A stretch of DNA of 23,885 bases from UBA6770 sp965660875 (GTDB taxonomy: Bacteria; Bacteroidota; Bacteroidia; Flavobacteriales_G; Salibacteraceae), in the NCBI GenBank assembly GCA_965660875.1, contig CBFIBQ010000042.1, forward strand, positions 1 through 23,885, read 5' to 3'. Position numbers and translations under genes: made by a program. Below the pieces are notes generated by a model that saw nothing but the letters and a program-made list of their open reading frames with translations, was not told where the DNA came from and searched no databases. Positions 7,453-15,722 of this stretch are shown here, piece by piece (position 1 is the stretch's first letter; every line of letters starts with the position of its first letter).

Positions 7453-8613
7453 ATGAAACGAATAAGTGTAATTGGTTCGGGAGCTATGGGTTCTGGAATT
7501 GCTCAAGTTGCAGCGCAGGCAGGTTGTGAAGTAACCCTTTACGATAATAATTTGGATGCTGTAGAAGCGGCGTCTAAAAAGCTGACAAAAATTTTTGATC
7601 GACTGGTCGAAAAAGGACGAAAAACAAGAGACGAAGCGGATGCTATTCTGGGAAGAATTGAACTTACACACAGTTTGGAGCATATCGAAGACAGCGAAAT
7701 GGTAGTTGAAGCTATTATTGAGAACCTCGATGTAAAAAAGCAAGTATTCAGAAAGATTGAAAATTTAGTTAGCCCAACGTGTATTTTGGCAACGAATACT
7801 TCCTCGCTTTCGGTTACATCAATTGCAGCTGCATGTGAAAATCACGAACGCGTAATTGGCTTGCATTTTTTTAATCCAGCACCGCTTATGCCTTTAGTTG
7901 AGATTGTTCCGGCTATTTCAACGGATCCTGCCTTAGCTGACCAGTTAAAAGATTTAATGATTGCTTGGGGTAAAGCCCCTGCAATTGCCAAGGATACTCC
8001 TGGGTTTATTGTAAATCGTGTAGCTAGACCATTTTATGGCGAAGCCATCCGCATGTACGAAGAAGGTATTGCAGATATTCCGACCATTGATTGGGCAATG
8101 AAAGAAATTGGAGGGTTTAGAATGGGCCCCTTTGAACTGACCGATTTTATTGGTCATGACGTGAATTATATCGTAACAGAAACTGTATTTAAAGAGTTCT
8201 ATTTCGACCCAAGATACAAACCGTCAATCTCTCAAAAACGATTGGTTGAGGCGGGGTTTTATGGACGAAAATCCGGTAGAGGTTTTTATGATTATTCTGA
8301 AGGAGCTGAAAAACCAGAACCGAATAAGGATCCTGTGCTAGGAAAGCAAATCGTAGAGCGAATTTTGGCTTTATTAATTAATGAGGCAGTAGATGCCTTA
8401 TACCTGAACATCGCTACTCGCGAGGACTTGGACACGGCAATGACGAAAGGAGTAAATTACCCCAAAGGATTATTGGCATGGGCCGACGAGCTTACTTTAC
8501 CTCATGTGTTGGCTGTTTTGGATCAATTGCACAAGGAGTATGGAGAAGACCGATACAGACCTTCGGTTTTACTGAAAAGAATGACGCTGGAAGGGTTGAA
8601 CTTTTATAATTAA
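7453..8613 (+). CDS. paaH: 3-hydroxyacyl-CoA dehydrogenase, phenylacetate pathway (PaaH-like)
   Basis: The enzyme is an NAD-dependent 3-hydroxyacyl-CoA dehydrogenase, placed in the paa pathway at oxidation of 3-hydroxyadipyl-CoA to 3-oxoadipyl-CoA. The N-terminal Rossmann motif VIGSGAMGSG (GxGxxG, G8-G13) is followed by the catalytic region NTSS (115-118), H138 in HFFNP and E150. The C-terminal helical domains carry KDTPGFIVNRV and GGFRMGPFELTDFIG, and a shorter second C-terminal repeat ends the protein. At 386 residues it is longer than a minimal 283-residue enzyme and shorter than E. coli PaaH (about 475). The ATG at 7453 is chosen over the upstream TTG. The paa role comes from gene context; a general fatty-acid role is possible. 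Confidence 0.88.
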   Translation: MKRISVIGSGAMGSGIAQVAAQAGCEVTLYDNNLDAVEAASKKLTKIFDRLVEKGRKTRDEADAILGRIELTHSLEHIEDSEMVVEAIIENLDVKKQVFRKIENLVSPTCILATNTSSLSVTSIAAACENHERVIGLHFFNPAPLMPLVEIVPAISTDPALADQLKDLMIAWGKAPAIAKDTPGFIVNRVARPFYGEAIRMYEEGIADIPTIDWAMKEIGGFRMGPFELTDFIGHDVNYIVTETVFKEFYFDPRYKPSISQKRLVEAGFYGRKSGRGFYDYSEGAEKPEPNKDPVLGKQIVERILALLINEAVDALYLNIATREDLDTAMTKGVNYPKGLLAWADELTLPHVLAVLDQLHKEYGEDRYRPSVLLKRMTLEGLNFYN

Positions 8614-8791
8614 CCCGCAAATAACAACGATTATTGACATTCTATCGGATATGGGAAACTGATTAAGTACCGCTTGTCTTTTTATTTCTGTTGCTCGTAT
8701 TAGTAGATGTTTCGTTCACTTTTTAGTAGTACTTCCTGCATGTAGCTGTCAAATTTTACCTATTTTGTAGTTTCAAATTAATAATCTGAAA

Positions 8792-9289
8792 ATGCCTGTA
8801 AGAGAAAATATGGTGGCGGATAGTGCCATTGACCTAGCGCTTGAGCACTTGGAGAATATGACCGATCAAGAATTGAATAATCTTTTTGAGCGAATGTCCA
8901 GTCAGCAGCCGCATGTAATGGGTTTTGTTGTTGGGCTAGGAGAGGGCTTAGAAGATGAAGAAGCGGCTGAAGACCTATTTTACCTAACTACCATTATTTG
9001 GCACTCGGTGGAATTGTCAAAGAACGACAGTTTAAAAACGGTTTCGGAAACTCAAATGACGGCATTGGACAACAGAATGACGAATTTATTTGAGGAAATC
9101 ATTTCCTTTTCGGAAGACAACGATGAGGACGATATGAACAACCTTATTGGGGCATCTACTCAACCGGCATTGGTCAATTATTTGGCTGACGAATTTTTTT
9201 CAGATCAGTATTTAAGATTGCCTGAGGAGAAAATTGCAAAAATGTTTGCGTGCATGACGGTGGTTGGTGAGGCGCTTGGTGAAGCATAG
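8792..9289 (+). CDS. Acidic protein of unknown function
   Basis: I do not recognise this 165-residue protein. It is strongly acidic, predicted mostly helical, and has no signal peptide, membrane segment or cysteine pattern (one Cys, near residue 153). Acidic stretches include EGLEDEEAAEDLF and SEDNDEDDMNN. The ATG at 8792 begins MPVRENMVADSAIDLALEHLE; an alternative ATG lies at codon 7. Normal codon use, length and the convergent packing against the next gene (5-base gap at 9290-9294) support a real gene. It follows paaH by 178 bases, in which I see only an imperfect -7-like TATTTTG near 8760-8768. Its place between paa islands hints at, but does not show, a link to that pathway. It is probably a cytoplasmic protein with a narrow phyletic range. 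Confidence 0.75.
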   Translation: MPVRENMVADSAIDLALEHLENMTDQELNNLFERMSSQQPHVMGFVVGLGEGLEDEEAAEDLFYLTTIIWHSVELSKNDSLKTVSETQMTALDNRMTNLFEEIISFSEDNDEDDMNNLIGASTQPALVNYLADEFFSDQYLRLPEEKIAKMFACMTVVGEALGEA

Positions 9290-9294
9290 CGGCG

Positions 9295-10479
9295 CTACTC
9301 AATTTCTATAGGAGTGCTTTTTTGAAAATTTCCATAAGCTACTTTTAACGTGTACTTTCCCGGTTTTAGTTTTGGGGAATAGGTAAACACCTTCAGTTTC
9401 TTTTTAATCCGTTTGCGATAAAGTTTATTTCCTTCGCTGTCTTCTACTTTAATAAATACTTTTTTTATCCATTTATTTACGGGGTAAAACCTCCAATAGT
9501 CGGGCTGAATTTCAATACTGCATTCCGATAAATGTGTTTTTTGTATTTCCGAAACGGATAAGCTGACGCTATCCAAATGGGTTTGATTGTGCAAAAAATT
9601 ACTCATTAGTGTTAGCGTAACGTCCATGTTGGCTACATATAATTTTGGCTCCAACATTTTATCAAAAGGAGAATGGCGCTGGTGCTCGTAAGTGTATAAA
9701 AAACTATTGGCTCCAAGGTTACAACTGCGCCTGTGTATCCAATAGCTTCCGTGCAGCAATACCTGTGGAAATGTGGTAACCATAGGAAGTCTAAAATCAA
9801 CGGTAGCGGATTTATAAGGCACAATATTATCTTCATCACCGTGCATTGACAATATTGGAGTAGGGGTTTGGATTAAGTTAGTATCTGAAATAGCTCCACA
9901 AAGGTTTATTAGCGCTTTGGGTTTGATGTTCGATTTTTTCCAATGTCCCAATTCTGTGTAATAGGGCGCAAAAATACTGGCTTCATTAGCTTCATTAAAA
10001 TGGTAATTAAATACCGTAAGCGCACCCGACGAGTTACCACCAAGAAAAAACTGTTTGTCATCTATATTCCATGGGTTGCCATTGTGTATTTGGTTTTCGA
10101 TAAAACGCATGGCATTGCTCAGGTCTTGAACGGCTCGATATAAGGTTTTACCTCCTTTATCTATCTCACTTTGGTTGCGTTTCCAACGGGTTCGATAATC
10201 TATTGAAATGGTTACGTAGCCCATTTGTGCCAGTCTATTGCAAATGGTTTCCATGGAGTAATTGTTTTTATCTCCCCAGTAAAAACCACCGCCAAAACAC
10301 ATGAGCAGCGTAGGCCGAATACGCTTGTTCGAATCTACTGGTTCATAAATATCCATCCGAAGGACCTGTTCCTTTCCCCTGAAGTTAATTACTGTGTCAA
10401 ACGGTATACTGTATGTGGTCTGCACAGCATATGTCGGTTCTCGAAAAGTGTACTGCGCACTTGTTGAATAAGTACACAT
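9295..10479 (-). CDS. Exported alpha/beta hydrolase (esterase/lipase-like)
   Basis: The catalytic domain is an alpha/beta hydrolase of the acetyl-esterase / BD-FAE-like type. From the ATG at 10479, the oxyanion-hole segment FGGGFYWGD is at 62-70, the nucleophile elbow GNSSG at 148-152 (S150), and an acid candidate D217 in HGDEDNIVPY. The histidine is probably in EHQRHSPFD. Beyond about residue 290 is a separate, beta-rich-looking tail ending PGKYTLKVAYG, perhaps an accessory domain. The substrate is unknown. The start is uncertain: this ATG gives no export signal, but the frame continues upstream to 10512 and encodes IRTVISSILFVMCTYSTSAQ, which looks like a signal peptide. The only plausible codon for that longer form is ATT at 10512, overlapping the DUF2461 stop. 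The protein is probably secreted or periplasmic. Confidence 0.85.
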   Translation of the reverse strand: MCTYSTSAQYTFREPTYAVQTTYSIPFDTVINFRGKEQVLRMDIYEPVDSNKRIRPTLLMCFGGGFYWGDKNNYSMETICNRLAQMGYVTISIDYRTRWKRNQSEIDKGGKTLYRAVQDLSNAMRFIENQIHNGNPWNIDDKQFFLGGNSSGALTVFNYHFNEANEASIFAPYYTELGHWKKSNIKPKALINLCGAISDTNLIQTPTPILSMHGDEDNIVPYKSATVDFRLPMVTTFPQVLLHGSYWIHRRSCNLGANSFLYTYEHQRHSPFDKMLEPKLYVANMDVTLTLMSNFLHNQTHLDSVSLSVSEIQKTHLSECSIEIQPDYWRFYPVNKWIKKVFIKVEDSEGNKLYRKRIKKKLKVFTYSPKLKPGKYTLKVAYGNFQKSTPIEIE

Positions 10480-10507
10480 AACAAATAGGATGGAAGAGAT
10501 TACAGTT

Positions 10508-11185
10508 CTAATAGTGGATACCTTTTCGTATGAACTGAGTTATGGGAAACCCTTTTTTTATGTCCTCAACAATAATTTGAGAGAAGTTGTCTTGCAGCAC
10601 AATTTCCGGGTTATACTCGGTATAAAAATACCATTGCTTGTTGTAAATTAGGGGTTGTTTTTCTGCTGCTTCTTTTAAGTCTTTTGGTAGCCTTTTGGCT
10701 TGTTCTCCGCGAATAATGCCGTACGTTTTTACAAAAGATTTTTCATTCATCAACCGCTCAAAGGTTTCGTTATTTGCCGCCAAATAATAACGGAAATCCT
10801 CTAAGTTCTCTTTGCTTAATTGGTATACCCCGCCATATAACCGCACGGTTTCAGGTCCCAATTCAATGTATGCTCCTGGAACGTCTTTTCCTTTCTTTCC
10901 AGCTGGAGATATAATTGCGGAATTGTTCAGCTTGTACGGCGTTTTGTCCTTGCTAAAACGAATGTCACGATTGATGCGAAAAATGCAGTGCTTGGGCTCT
11001 ATACCCTCTTGCTCTGGATCAAATGCTTCAACCTCGTGTATCAAACGCTGAATAAAGTTTTTAAAGGGAGTTTTTACATTTTTCTCATAGCGTTTGCGGT
11101 TTTCATCAAACCATTTCTTGTGATTATTTGCAGCAAGCTCTTTAAAAAAATCAAGGTAATCCTCTGTAAAATACGTTACTTCCAT
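10508..11185 (-). CDS. DUF2461 family protein
   Basis: This 225-residue protein is a clear DUF2461 (TIGR02453) member. Hallmarks are DYLDFFKELAANNHKKWFDENR near the N-terminus and IFRINRDIRFSKDKTPYK around residue 90, followed by GAYIELGPETVRLYGGVYQ. No biochemical role is established for the family. No signal or membrane segment is seen, so it is probably cytoplasmic. It overlaps the end of the DUF5723 gene by 10 bases, and its TAG stop (10508-10510) abuts or overlaps the start of the hydrolase gene, so the three minus-strand genes probably form one transcript from the promoter near 12640. Confidence 0.92.
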   Translation of the reverse strand: MEVTYFTEDYLDFFKELAANNHKKWFDENRKRYEKNVKTPFKNFIQRLIHEVEAFDPEQEGIEPKHCIFRINRDIRFSKDKTPYKLNNSAIISPAGKKGKDVPGAYIELGPETVRLYGGVYQLSKENLEDFRYYLAANNETFERLMNEKSFVKTYGIIRGEQAKRLPKDLKEAAEKQPLIYNKQWYFYTEYNPEIVLQDNFSQIIVEDIKKGFPITQFIRKGIHY

Positions 11186-12618
11186 TCTAATTTCAATTCT
11201 CTGGGTTTTTTCTTCTTTTTTCGAAATAAACGCATTTTTGGTTTCGGACAGTAATTTTTGCGTTTTTTAAAGTAAGTCTTGCAATCGTTGGAATGTAAAA
11301 TTTGCCAATTCAGGCTCACAAAAAGATCGGCACCATACATATCGTTTTTGAACATAAGTGGTAAAAAGTTGTTTGTTCCAATACTTATAAAATAAGCCCT
11401 TAAATAAACACCTAAACCCGGCTTTTGGTGTCTTGAAATGGTAAACGGCAAGGCTGCAGTAATTCGTTCGCGTTCGTATCTCGGGACAATGCTTAGGCGA
11501 GTAACCCGTTCACTACCAAGTGTGACCCTTTGGTGCAGTCCCATTTCTAAACTTGAAAACACAAAAAAGTTATTTTCAAAGTTGTAGTCAAATTGAGCAT
11601 TTAATGCCAACGGTAAAGTGCCTATAAATTTATTGCTAGTTTCGGGGGTTGATTGAGCCAAATCAGCTGAGTTTTCTAAAATACGGTTCATTTTTGTTAT
11701 GCCATCAATGTTATTGGTTTCGTAGTTGTTCCAGAATAAGGAATCGTTGTTAAAAGTCCATAATGTGCTGTTGTTTTTAAAGTTGATAAAGCCCAAATCG
11801 GTTATTGAAGCTCCAATTTTGTACTTATACTCGTGAATTGCACATTTTCGTGAAACGCTGTGCGGAATGTAAAAACTGTTATCGTCAGACAACATTTTTT
11901 TGAACTCAATACCTACATCACCACCAACTCCAAAACCCAAGGAGGCTCCGGGTAGTGACAATGCAATTTTAGTTTGAGCATTGCCAACATATACATGATT
12001 GCTGTCTACACTGTATCGTAGGTTGTCCGAAATAATGCCCACGTTTCCCATACCATTTAGCAGTTTTAAGCTCGCACCTCCCGTGAGTATTGTGTTTCCT
12101 TTTCTGTATAAAATTTGTCCATAGTTAAGCCCTAGTTCAGCCCAACTCATGAATTTTACATGATAATCCGCTCCGTCAAATTCTTGAAAATGTTGAGCCG
12201 GATAGTTCAGTCCATTTTTTATGAAACCCGCTACATCTGATGGTAGGTTTTGCGCATACAAAAAGCTCCGCTGTCTAATGTTAAAACCAAAAGACCGACT
12301 TCCTTTGGCTATTACCATGGCTGGAGCGTAAATATCCGCATTAACTGCACCGTTATATTTTTGACCGTTTTCGACCAGAGCGGTGATTTCACTCGATACA
12401 CTGCCATTGGGTAAATAATAAAGGTTGTTTTCAGCTTGAGCCGATAGGCCAACTAGTCGAAAGTCAATATAGGGTCTGGGATCCGCTATGCTGGCTGGGT
12501 TTAGCAGTACACCATTGGTTGGAGTATATCGGTCGGATACAGCGGACAGGTGCTGACCGAAAAGTTTTGACTTCAACATCAAAACAAGAAAAAAAATGGT
12601 GCAAAATTTCTTAAACAT
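11176..12618 (-). CDS. DUF5723-like outer-membrane beta-barrel protein
   Basis: This is a 480-residue exported protein. The N-terminus MFKKFCTIFFLVLMLKSKLFGQ is a signal peptide with likely cleavage after the GQ. The mature protein opens with the pattern seen in Bacteroidota DUF5723/PorP-like barrels: LLNPASIADPRPYIDFRLVG. It continues with alternating amphipathic strands (FGFNIRQRSF, LGLNYGQILY, PGLGVYLRAYFISIG). The C-terminal tail is very basic (FRKKKKKPRELK), unusual for a barrel end and possibly periplasmic. No enzyme motif is present. Function is unknown; many relatives are structural or secretion-associated surface proteins. It heads a minus-strand run with DUF2461 and the hydrolase, and diverges from paaI across a 67-base region. 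Confidence 0.85.
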   Translation of the reverse strand: MFKKFCTIFFLVLMLKSKLFGQHLSAVSDRYTPTNGVLLNPASIADPRPYIDFRLVGLSAQAENNLYYLPNGSVSSEITALVENGQKYNGAVNADIYAPAMVIAKGSRSFGFNIRQRSFLYAQNLPSDVAGFIKNGLNYPAQHFQEFDGADYHVKFMSWAELGLNYGQILYRKGNTILTGGASLKLLNGMGNVGIISDNLRYSVDSNHVYVGNAQTKIALSLPGASLGFGVGGDVGIEFKKMLSDDNSFYIPHSVSRKCAIHEYKYKIGASITDLGFINFKNNSTLWTFNNDSLFWNNYETNNIDGITKMNRILENSADLAQSTPETSNKFIGTLPLALNAQFDYNFENNFFVFSSLEMGLHQRVTLGSERVTRLSIVPRYERERITAALPFTISRHQKPGLGVYLRAYFISIGTNNFLPLMFKNDMYGADLFVSLNWQILHSNDCKTYFKKRKNYCPKPKMRLFRKKKKKPRELKLEWK

Positions 12619-12637
12619 TCATATATGAGTGCACAAA

Positions 12638-12645
12638 CAAACTTA
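12638..12645 (-). promoter_or_regulatory. Candidate -7 box for the DUF5723-DUF2461-hydrolase run
   Basis: On the minus strand TAAGTTTG matches TAnnTTTG and ends 19 bases before the ATG at 12618. No TTG at standard spacing is visible. Confidence 0.4.
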
Positions 12646-12660
12646 GTTCTAACATTATTC

Positions 12661-12668
12661 TAATTTTG
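12661..12668 (+). promoter_or_regulatory. Candidate -7 box for paaI-paaJ-paaY
   Basis: TAATTTTG matches TAnnTTTG and ends 17 bases before the paaI ATG at 12686. The -33 element is weak or absent. It lies only 15 bases from the opposing -7 box at 12638-12645, so the two divergent promoters would overlap physically. Confidence 0.45.
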
Positions 12669-12685
12669 ACTCGATTTCTATCTTT

Positions 12686-13114
12686 ATGAACGAAGCACTG
12701 CCAAAAAAAGTAACGGACTTAATGATGCAAAACGATGCCTTTTCCACTTGGTTAGGTATCGAACGAGTTAAAGACACTATTGGTGGCAGTATTGTTATGC
12801 TAAAAGTGCGTAAAGAAATGCTCAATGGTTTTGACATTTTGCATGGTGGAGTAACGTTTGCGCTAGCCGACAGCGCATTAGCTTTTGCTGCAAACTCTCA
12901 CGGAGAACAGTGTTTATCTATTGAAAATAGCATTCATTACCATAAACCAGCAAAGGAGAATGATATGCTCGTTGCTGTTTCCAAAGAGCTTTCAAAATCG
13001 AATAAAGTGGCGGTTTATGAAGTAGAAGTAACCAATCAGAAAAAGGAAAAAATAGCCACATTTAAAGGTACGGTGTATCGCACTAAAAAAAAGTGGCAAG
13101 TAAAAAATAAGTAG
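12686..13114 (+). CDS. paaI: Phenylacetate-pathway acyl-CoA thioesterase PaaI (hotdog fold)
   Basis: PaaI hydrolyses aromatic acyl-CoAs and is thought to release CoA trapped in dead-end paa intermediates. The 142-residue sequence is a single hotdog domain. The signature around the first helix is present: N47-G48, H53-G54-G55 and D62 in the segment NGFDILHGGVTFALADSA, with D62 matching the catalytic Asp of E. coli PaaI. Length is typical. It is the first gene of island 3, 11 bases ahead of paaJ. It has its own candidate promoter at 12661-12668. Confidence 0.92.
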   Translation: MNEALPKKVTDLMMQNDAFSTWLGIERVKDTIGGSIVMLKVRKEMLNGFDILHGGVTFALADSALAFAANSHGEQCLSIENSIHYHKPAKENDMLVAVSKELSKSNKVAVYEVEVTNQKKEKIATFKGTVYRTKKKWQVKNK

Positions 13115-13125
13115 AATTAGAATCT

Positions 13126-14331
13126 ATGAAAGAAGCATTTATAATCGATGCAATACGCACTCCAATTGGAAATTTTGGAGGCACATTATCCTCAATTAGA
13201 ACCGATGATTTAGGAGCAATCGCCATTCGTGAACTCATCAATCGAAACCCCAATTTGGATCCATCATCCATTGCCGATGTAGTTATGGGCTGCGCCAATC
13301 AGGCTGGTGAAGACAATAGAAACGTAGCTAGAATGTCTCTTTTGTTAGCGGGATTACCTTGGTCGGTACCGGGCGAAACCGTAAATCGTTTGTGCGCCTC
13401 AGGTATGTCGGCTGTTGTGCATGCGTCTAGAGCTTTGAAAGGTGGAGACGCCGATGTGTTTATAGCAGGCGGAGTAGAAAATATGACAAGAGGACCTTGG
13501 GTGATTTCAAAAGTTTCAAAACCCTTTGGTCGCGACGCAGAAATGCACGATTCCTCATTCGGTTGGCGTTTTATCAATCCAAAAATGAAAGCACTCTATG
13601 GGGTTGATGGAATGGGAAACACCGCAGAGAACCTTGCAGAAATGTACAATATTTCTAGAGAGGATCAAGATGCGTTTGCCTTGTGGTCGCAACAAAAGGC
13701 TACCGCAGCTCAACAATCTGGTCGGTTGGCAGAAGAAATTATTTCGGTTGAAATTCCACAGCGTAAAAAAGATTCGATAATATTTTCGGAAGATGAATTT
13801 GTGAAACCAAAAAGTAGTGCAGAGATATTGGCTAAACTACGACCTGCATTCAAAAAAGATGGAACGGTTACCGCTGGAAATGCTTCAGGGTTAAACGATG
13901 GCGCAGCGGCGATGCTATTAGCTACCGAGGAAGGTTGTAAACAACAAAACTTAAAGCCGATGGCCAGAGTCGTAAGTTCTAGTGTTGTTGGCGTAGAACC
14001 TCGAATAATGGGAATTGGTCCTGTAGGAGCCTCAAACTTGGCTTTAAAAAGAGCAGGGTTAACCCTTGACGATATGGATGTTATCGAGTTGAACGAAGCC
14101 TTTGCTGCGCAGGCATTGGCTTGTACAAGAAATTTAAATTTAGCCGATAACGACCCGCGCATAAATCCTAATGGAGGCGCGATTGCACTTGGACATCCAC
14201 TTGGCGTAAGTGGTACAAGAATTATCCAAAATGCGGCTGTTGAACTCCAAAAACAAAATAAAAAATATGCACTCTGTACGATGTGCATTGGAGTTGGGCA
14301 AGGGTATGCTGTGGTAATTGAAAGGGTATAA
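13126..14331 (+). CDS. paaJ: 3-oxoadipyl-CoA / 3-oxo-5,6-dehydrosuberyl-CoA thiolase PaaJ
   Basis: This is a 401-residue degradative thiolase. In the paa pathway PaaJ cleaves the C8 3-oxo-5,6-dehydrosuberyl-CoA and later 3-oxoadipyl-CoA, finally yielding acetyl-CoA and succinyl-CoA. The nucleophilic C90 sits in NRLCASGM, H357 in GHP, and C387 in CIGVGQG. The loop GGVENMTRGPWVISK and the segment DSSFGWRFINPKMKALYG are of the PaaJ/PcaF type rather than of general acetyl-CoA acetyltransferases. It starts 11 bases after paaI and its TAA lies one base before the paaY ATG, so the three genes are almost certainly one operon. Confidence 0.94.
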   Translation: MKEAFIIDAIRTPIGNFGGTLSSIRTDDLGAIAIRELINRNPNLDPSSIADVVMGCANQAGEDNRNVARMSLLLAGLPWSVPGETVNRLCASGMSAVVHASRALKGGDADVFIAGGVENMTRGPWVISKVSKPFGRDAEMHDSSFGWRFINPKMKALYGVDGMGNTAENLAEMYNISREDQDAFALWSQQKATAAQQSGRLAEEIISVEIPQRKKDSIIFSEDEFVKPKSSAEILAKLRPAFKKDGTVTAGNASGLNDGAAAMLLATEEGCKQQNLKPMARVVSSSVVGVEPRIMGIGPVGASNLALKRAGLTLDDMDVIELNEAFAAQALACTRNLNLADNDPRINPNGGAIALGHPLGVSGTRIIQNAAVELQKQNKKYALCTMCIGVGQGYAVVIERV

Positions 14332-14332
14332 A

Positions 14333-14923
14333 ATGATATACGAATTCAACGGATACAAACCCGTAATTCACCCGAGTGCATTTGTTCATCCTCAGGCCAA
14401 CGTTACCGGTAACGTAATCATCGGAAAGAATGTTTACGTAGGACCAGGTGCCGCTATAAGAGGCGACTGGGGCGAAATAATTATTGAAGACGGTTGTAAT
14501 GTGCAAGAGAATTGTGTAATACATATGTTTCCAGGAACCACAACTGTATTAAAAAAAGCTGCGCATATTGGTCACGGCGCCATTATTCACGGAGGAACCA
14601 TTGGCGAGAATACGCTGGTAGGTATGAATGCAGTAGTAATGGATAACTGCGAAATTGGCAAAGAGTGTATTGTTGGAGCGTTATGCTTTGTGCCTGGAGA
14701 AACCAAAATTCCAAACAGAAAAGTAGTGGTCGGTAATCCTGCAAAAGTTGTAAAGGATGTTTCTGACGATATGATTAAGTGGAAAACTAAAGGTACTGAA
14801 CTGTATCAGCAATTACCAAAAGATTGTAAAGACACCTTAAAAGAATGTGAGCCATTAACTCGAAAGCCACCGTTTAGACCTAAGCAAGAAGAACTTTTTA
14901 AAACTTGGAAAAAGACGAAGTAA
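14333..14923 (+). CDS. paaY: Phenylacetate degradation protein PaaY (gamma-carbonic-anhydrase-type hexapeptide repeat)
   Basis: This 196-residue left-handed beta-helix protein belongs to the gamma-carbonic anhydrase family and is close in sequence and length to E. coli PaaY, a thioesterase that helps clear inhibitory CoA derivatives. Hexapeptide repeats run from about residue 11 to 145 (VIIGKNVYVGPGA, HIGHGAIIHG, ENTLVGMNAVVM). Likely Zn ligands are H64, H81 and H86. The C-terminal helical region WKTKGTELYQQLPKDCKDTL is PaaY-specific. The ATG at 14333 is chosen; an in-frame TTG 15 bases upstream overlaps the end of paaJ. It is the last gene of the paaI-paaJ-paaY operon. Confidence 0.92.
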   Translation: MIYEFNGYKPVIHPSAFVHPQANVTGNVIIGKNVYVGPGAAIRGDWGEIIIEDGCNVQENCVIHMFPGTTTVLKKAAHIGHGAIIHGGTIGENTLVGMNAVVMDNCEIGKECIVGALCFVPGETKIPNRKVVVGNPAKVVKDVSDDMIKWKTKGTELYQQLPKDCKDTLKECEPLTRKPPFRPKQEELFKTWKKTK

Positions 14924-14930
14924 TTATTAC

Positions 14931-14956
14931 TCGCAGATAGCACTGATTTCGCAGAT
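14931..14956. repeat. Short direct repeat TCGCAGAT (two copies)
   Basis: TCGCAGAT occurs at 14931-14938 and 14949-14956, 18 bases apart, just after paaY. Short units of this kind are scattered in Bacteroidota intergenic DNA, as I recall. No function is evident. The rest of the gap 14924-15197 shows A/T-rich sequence and nothing else I can name; an imperfect -7-like TACTTTG lies near 15166-15172. Confidence 0.3.
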
Positions 14957-15197
14957 GTTATACTGTCTATTTTGTCATTTATTCGAAAAATATTTTTAGA
15001 AATTGGGCCTTAGTAAGACCAAGAAAATGAAAGACATGCTCGAAAATCACTCGGTCGCACTTGACCAAATGAACTAAGAATTGAATTTTGAATAGAAGAC
15101 TTGAATTTTTCTTTGCGAACTTTCTATTGTTTCAAGACAAAAGAAAGTGGAACAATTCTATTTTTACTTTGTATTTATCTTAAAAACACATAGAACG

Positions 15198-15650
15198 ATG
15201 ACAACATTAAAAGCAGGCGATGAAGCACCAGACTTTTCTGGGTTAAACGAAAAAGAAGAAACCATTTCTTTAGGTGATTTCAAAGGGAAAAAACTGGTTT
15301 TATACTTCTACCCAAAAGATATGACACCAGGCTGTACAACTCAGTCTTGCAACCTCCGAGATAATTACGATGCCTTATTAAAGCAGGGCTATGAAGTGCT
15401 TGGTGTAAGTGCAGATTCTGCCGCTCGCCATCAAAAATTTATCGACAAATACGATTTACCTTTTTCGTTGTTGGCAGATGAAGACCACACCGTATTAAAT
15501 GCATACGGAGTTTGGGGTCCAAAGAAATTTATGGGCAAAGAATACGACGGAATTCACCGCACCACATTTGTTATCAGTGAAGAAGGCGTAATTGAAGAAG
15601 TGATTGCTAAAGTGAAAACAAAAGCACATTCTGAGCAAATTTTGGGGTAG
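15198..15650 (+). CDS. bcp: Thioredoxin-dependent peroxiredoxin, Bcp/PrxQ type
   Basis: The enzyme reduces H2O2 and organic hydroperoxides in the cytoplasm using thioredoxin. The 150-residue sequence has the Bcp signature: LVLYFYPKDMTPGCTTQSC with peroxidatic C46 and resolving C51 five residues later, then GVSADSAARHQKFIDKYDLPFSLLAD, and the Bcp-type WGPKKFMGKEYDGIHRTTFVI. The ATG at 15198 (MTTLKAGDEAPDF) is the family start; an in-frame ATG region 51 bases upstream would add a hydrophobic stretch not found in the family. It stands alone between paaY and the lipoprotein pair. Confidence 0.95.
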   Translation: MTTLKAGDEAPDFSGLNEKEETISLGDFKGKKLVLYFYPKDMTPGCTTQSCNLRDNYDALLKQGYEVLGVSADSAARHQKFIDKYDLPFSLLADEDHTVLNAYGVWGPKKFMGKEYDGIHRTTFVISEEGVIEEVIAKVKTKAHSEQILG

Positions 15651-15722
15651 AAGTTTCTTAAACCGCAGTTAACATTCGCAAGAAATCCAATTGGTATTTT
15701 TACTGTCTCCAATTCATACATT

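Noticed and set aside
5229..12685. Genomic island or mobile element separating the paa genes
   Set aside because: No integrase, transposase, tRNA or flanking repeats, and base composition looks like that of the neighbours.
13710..14288. 192-residue minus-strand open frame inside paaJ
   Set aside because: Antisense shadow of a well-conserved thiolase gene; no independent coding features.
14931..14956. CRISPR-like array
   Set aside because: Only two 8-base units 18 bases apart; no array structure here or anywhere in the window, and no cas genes.
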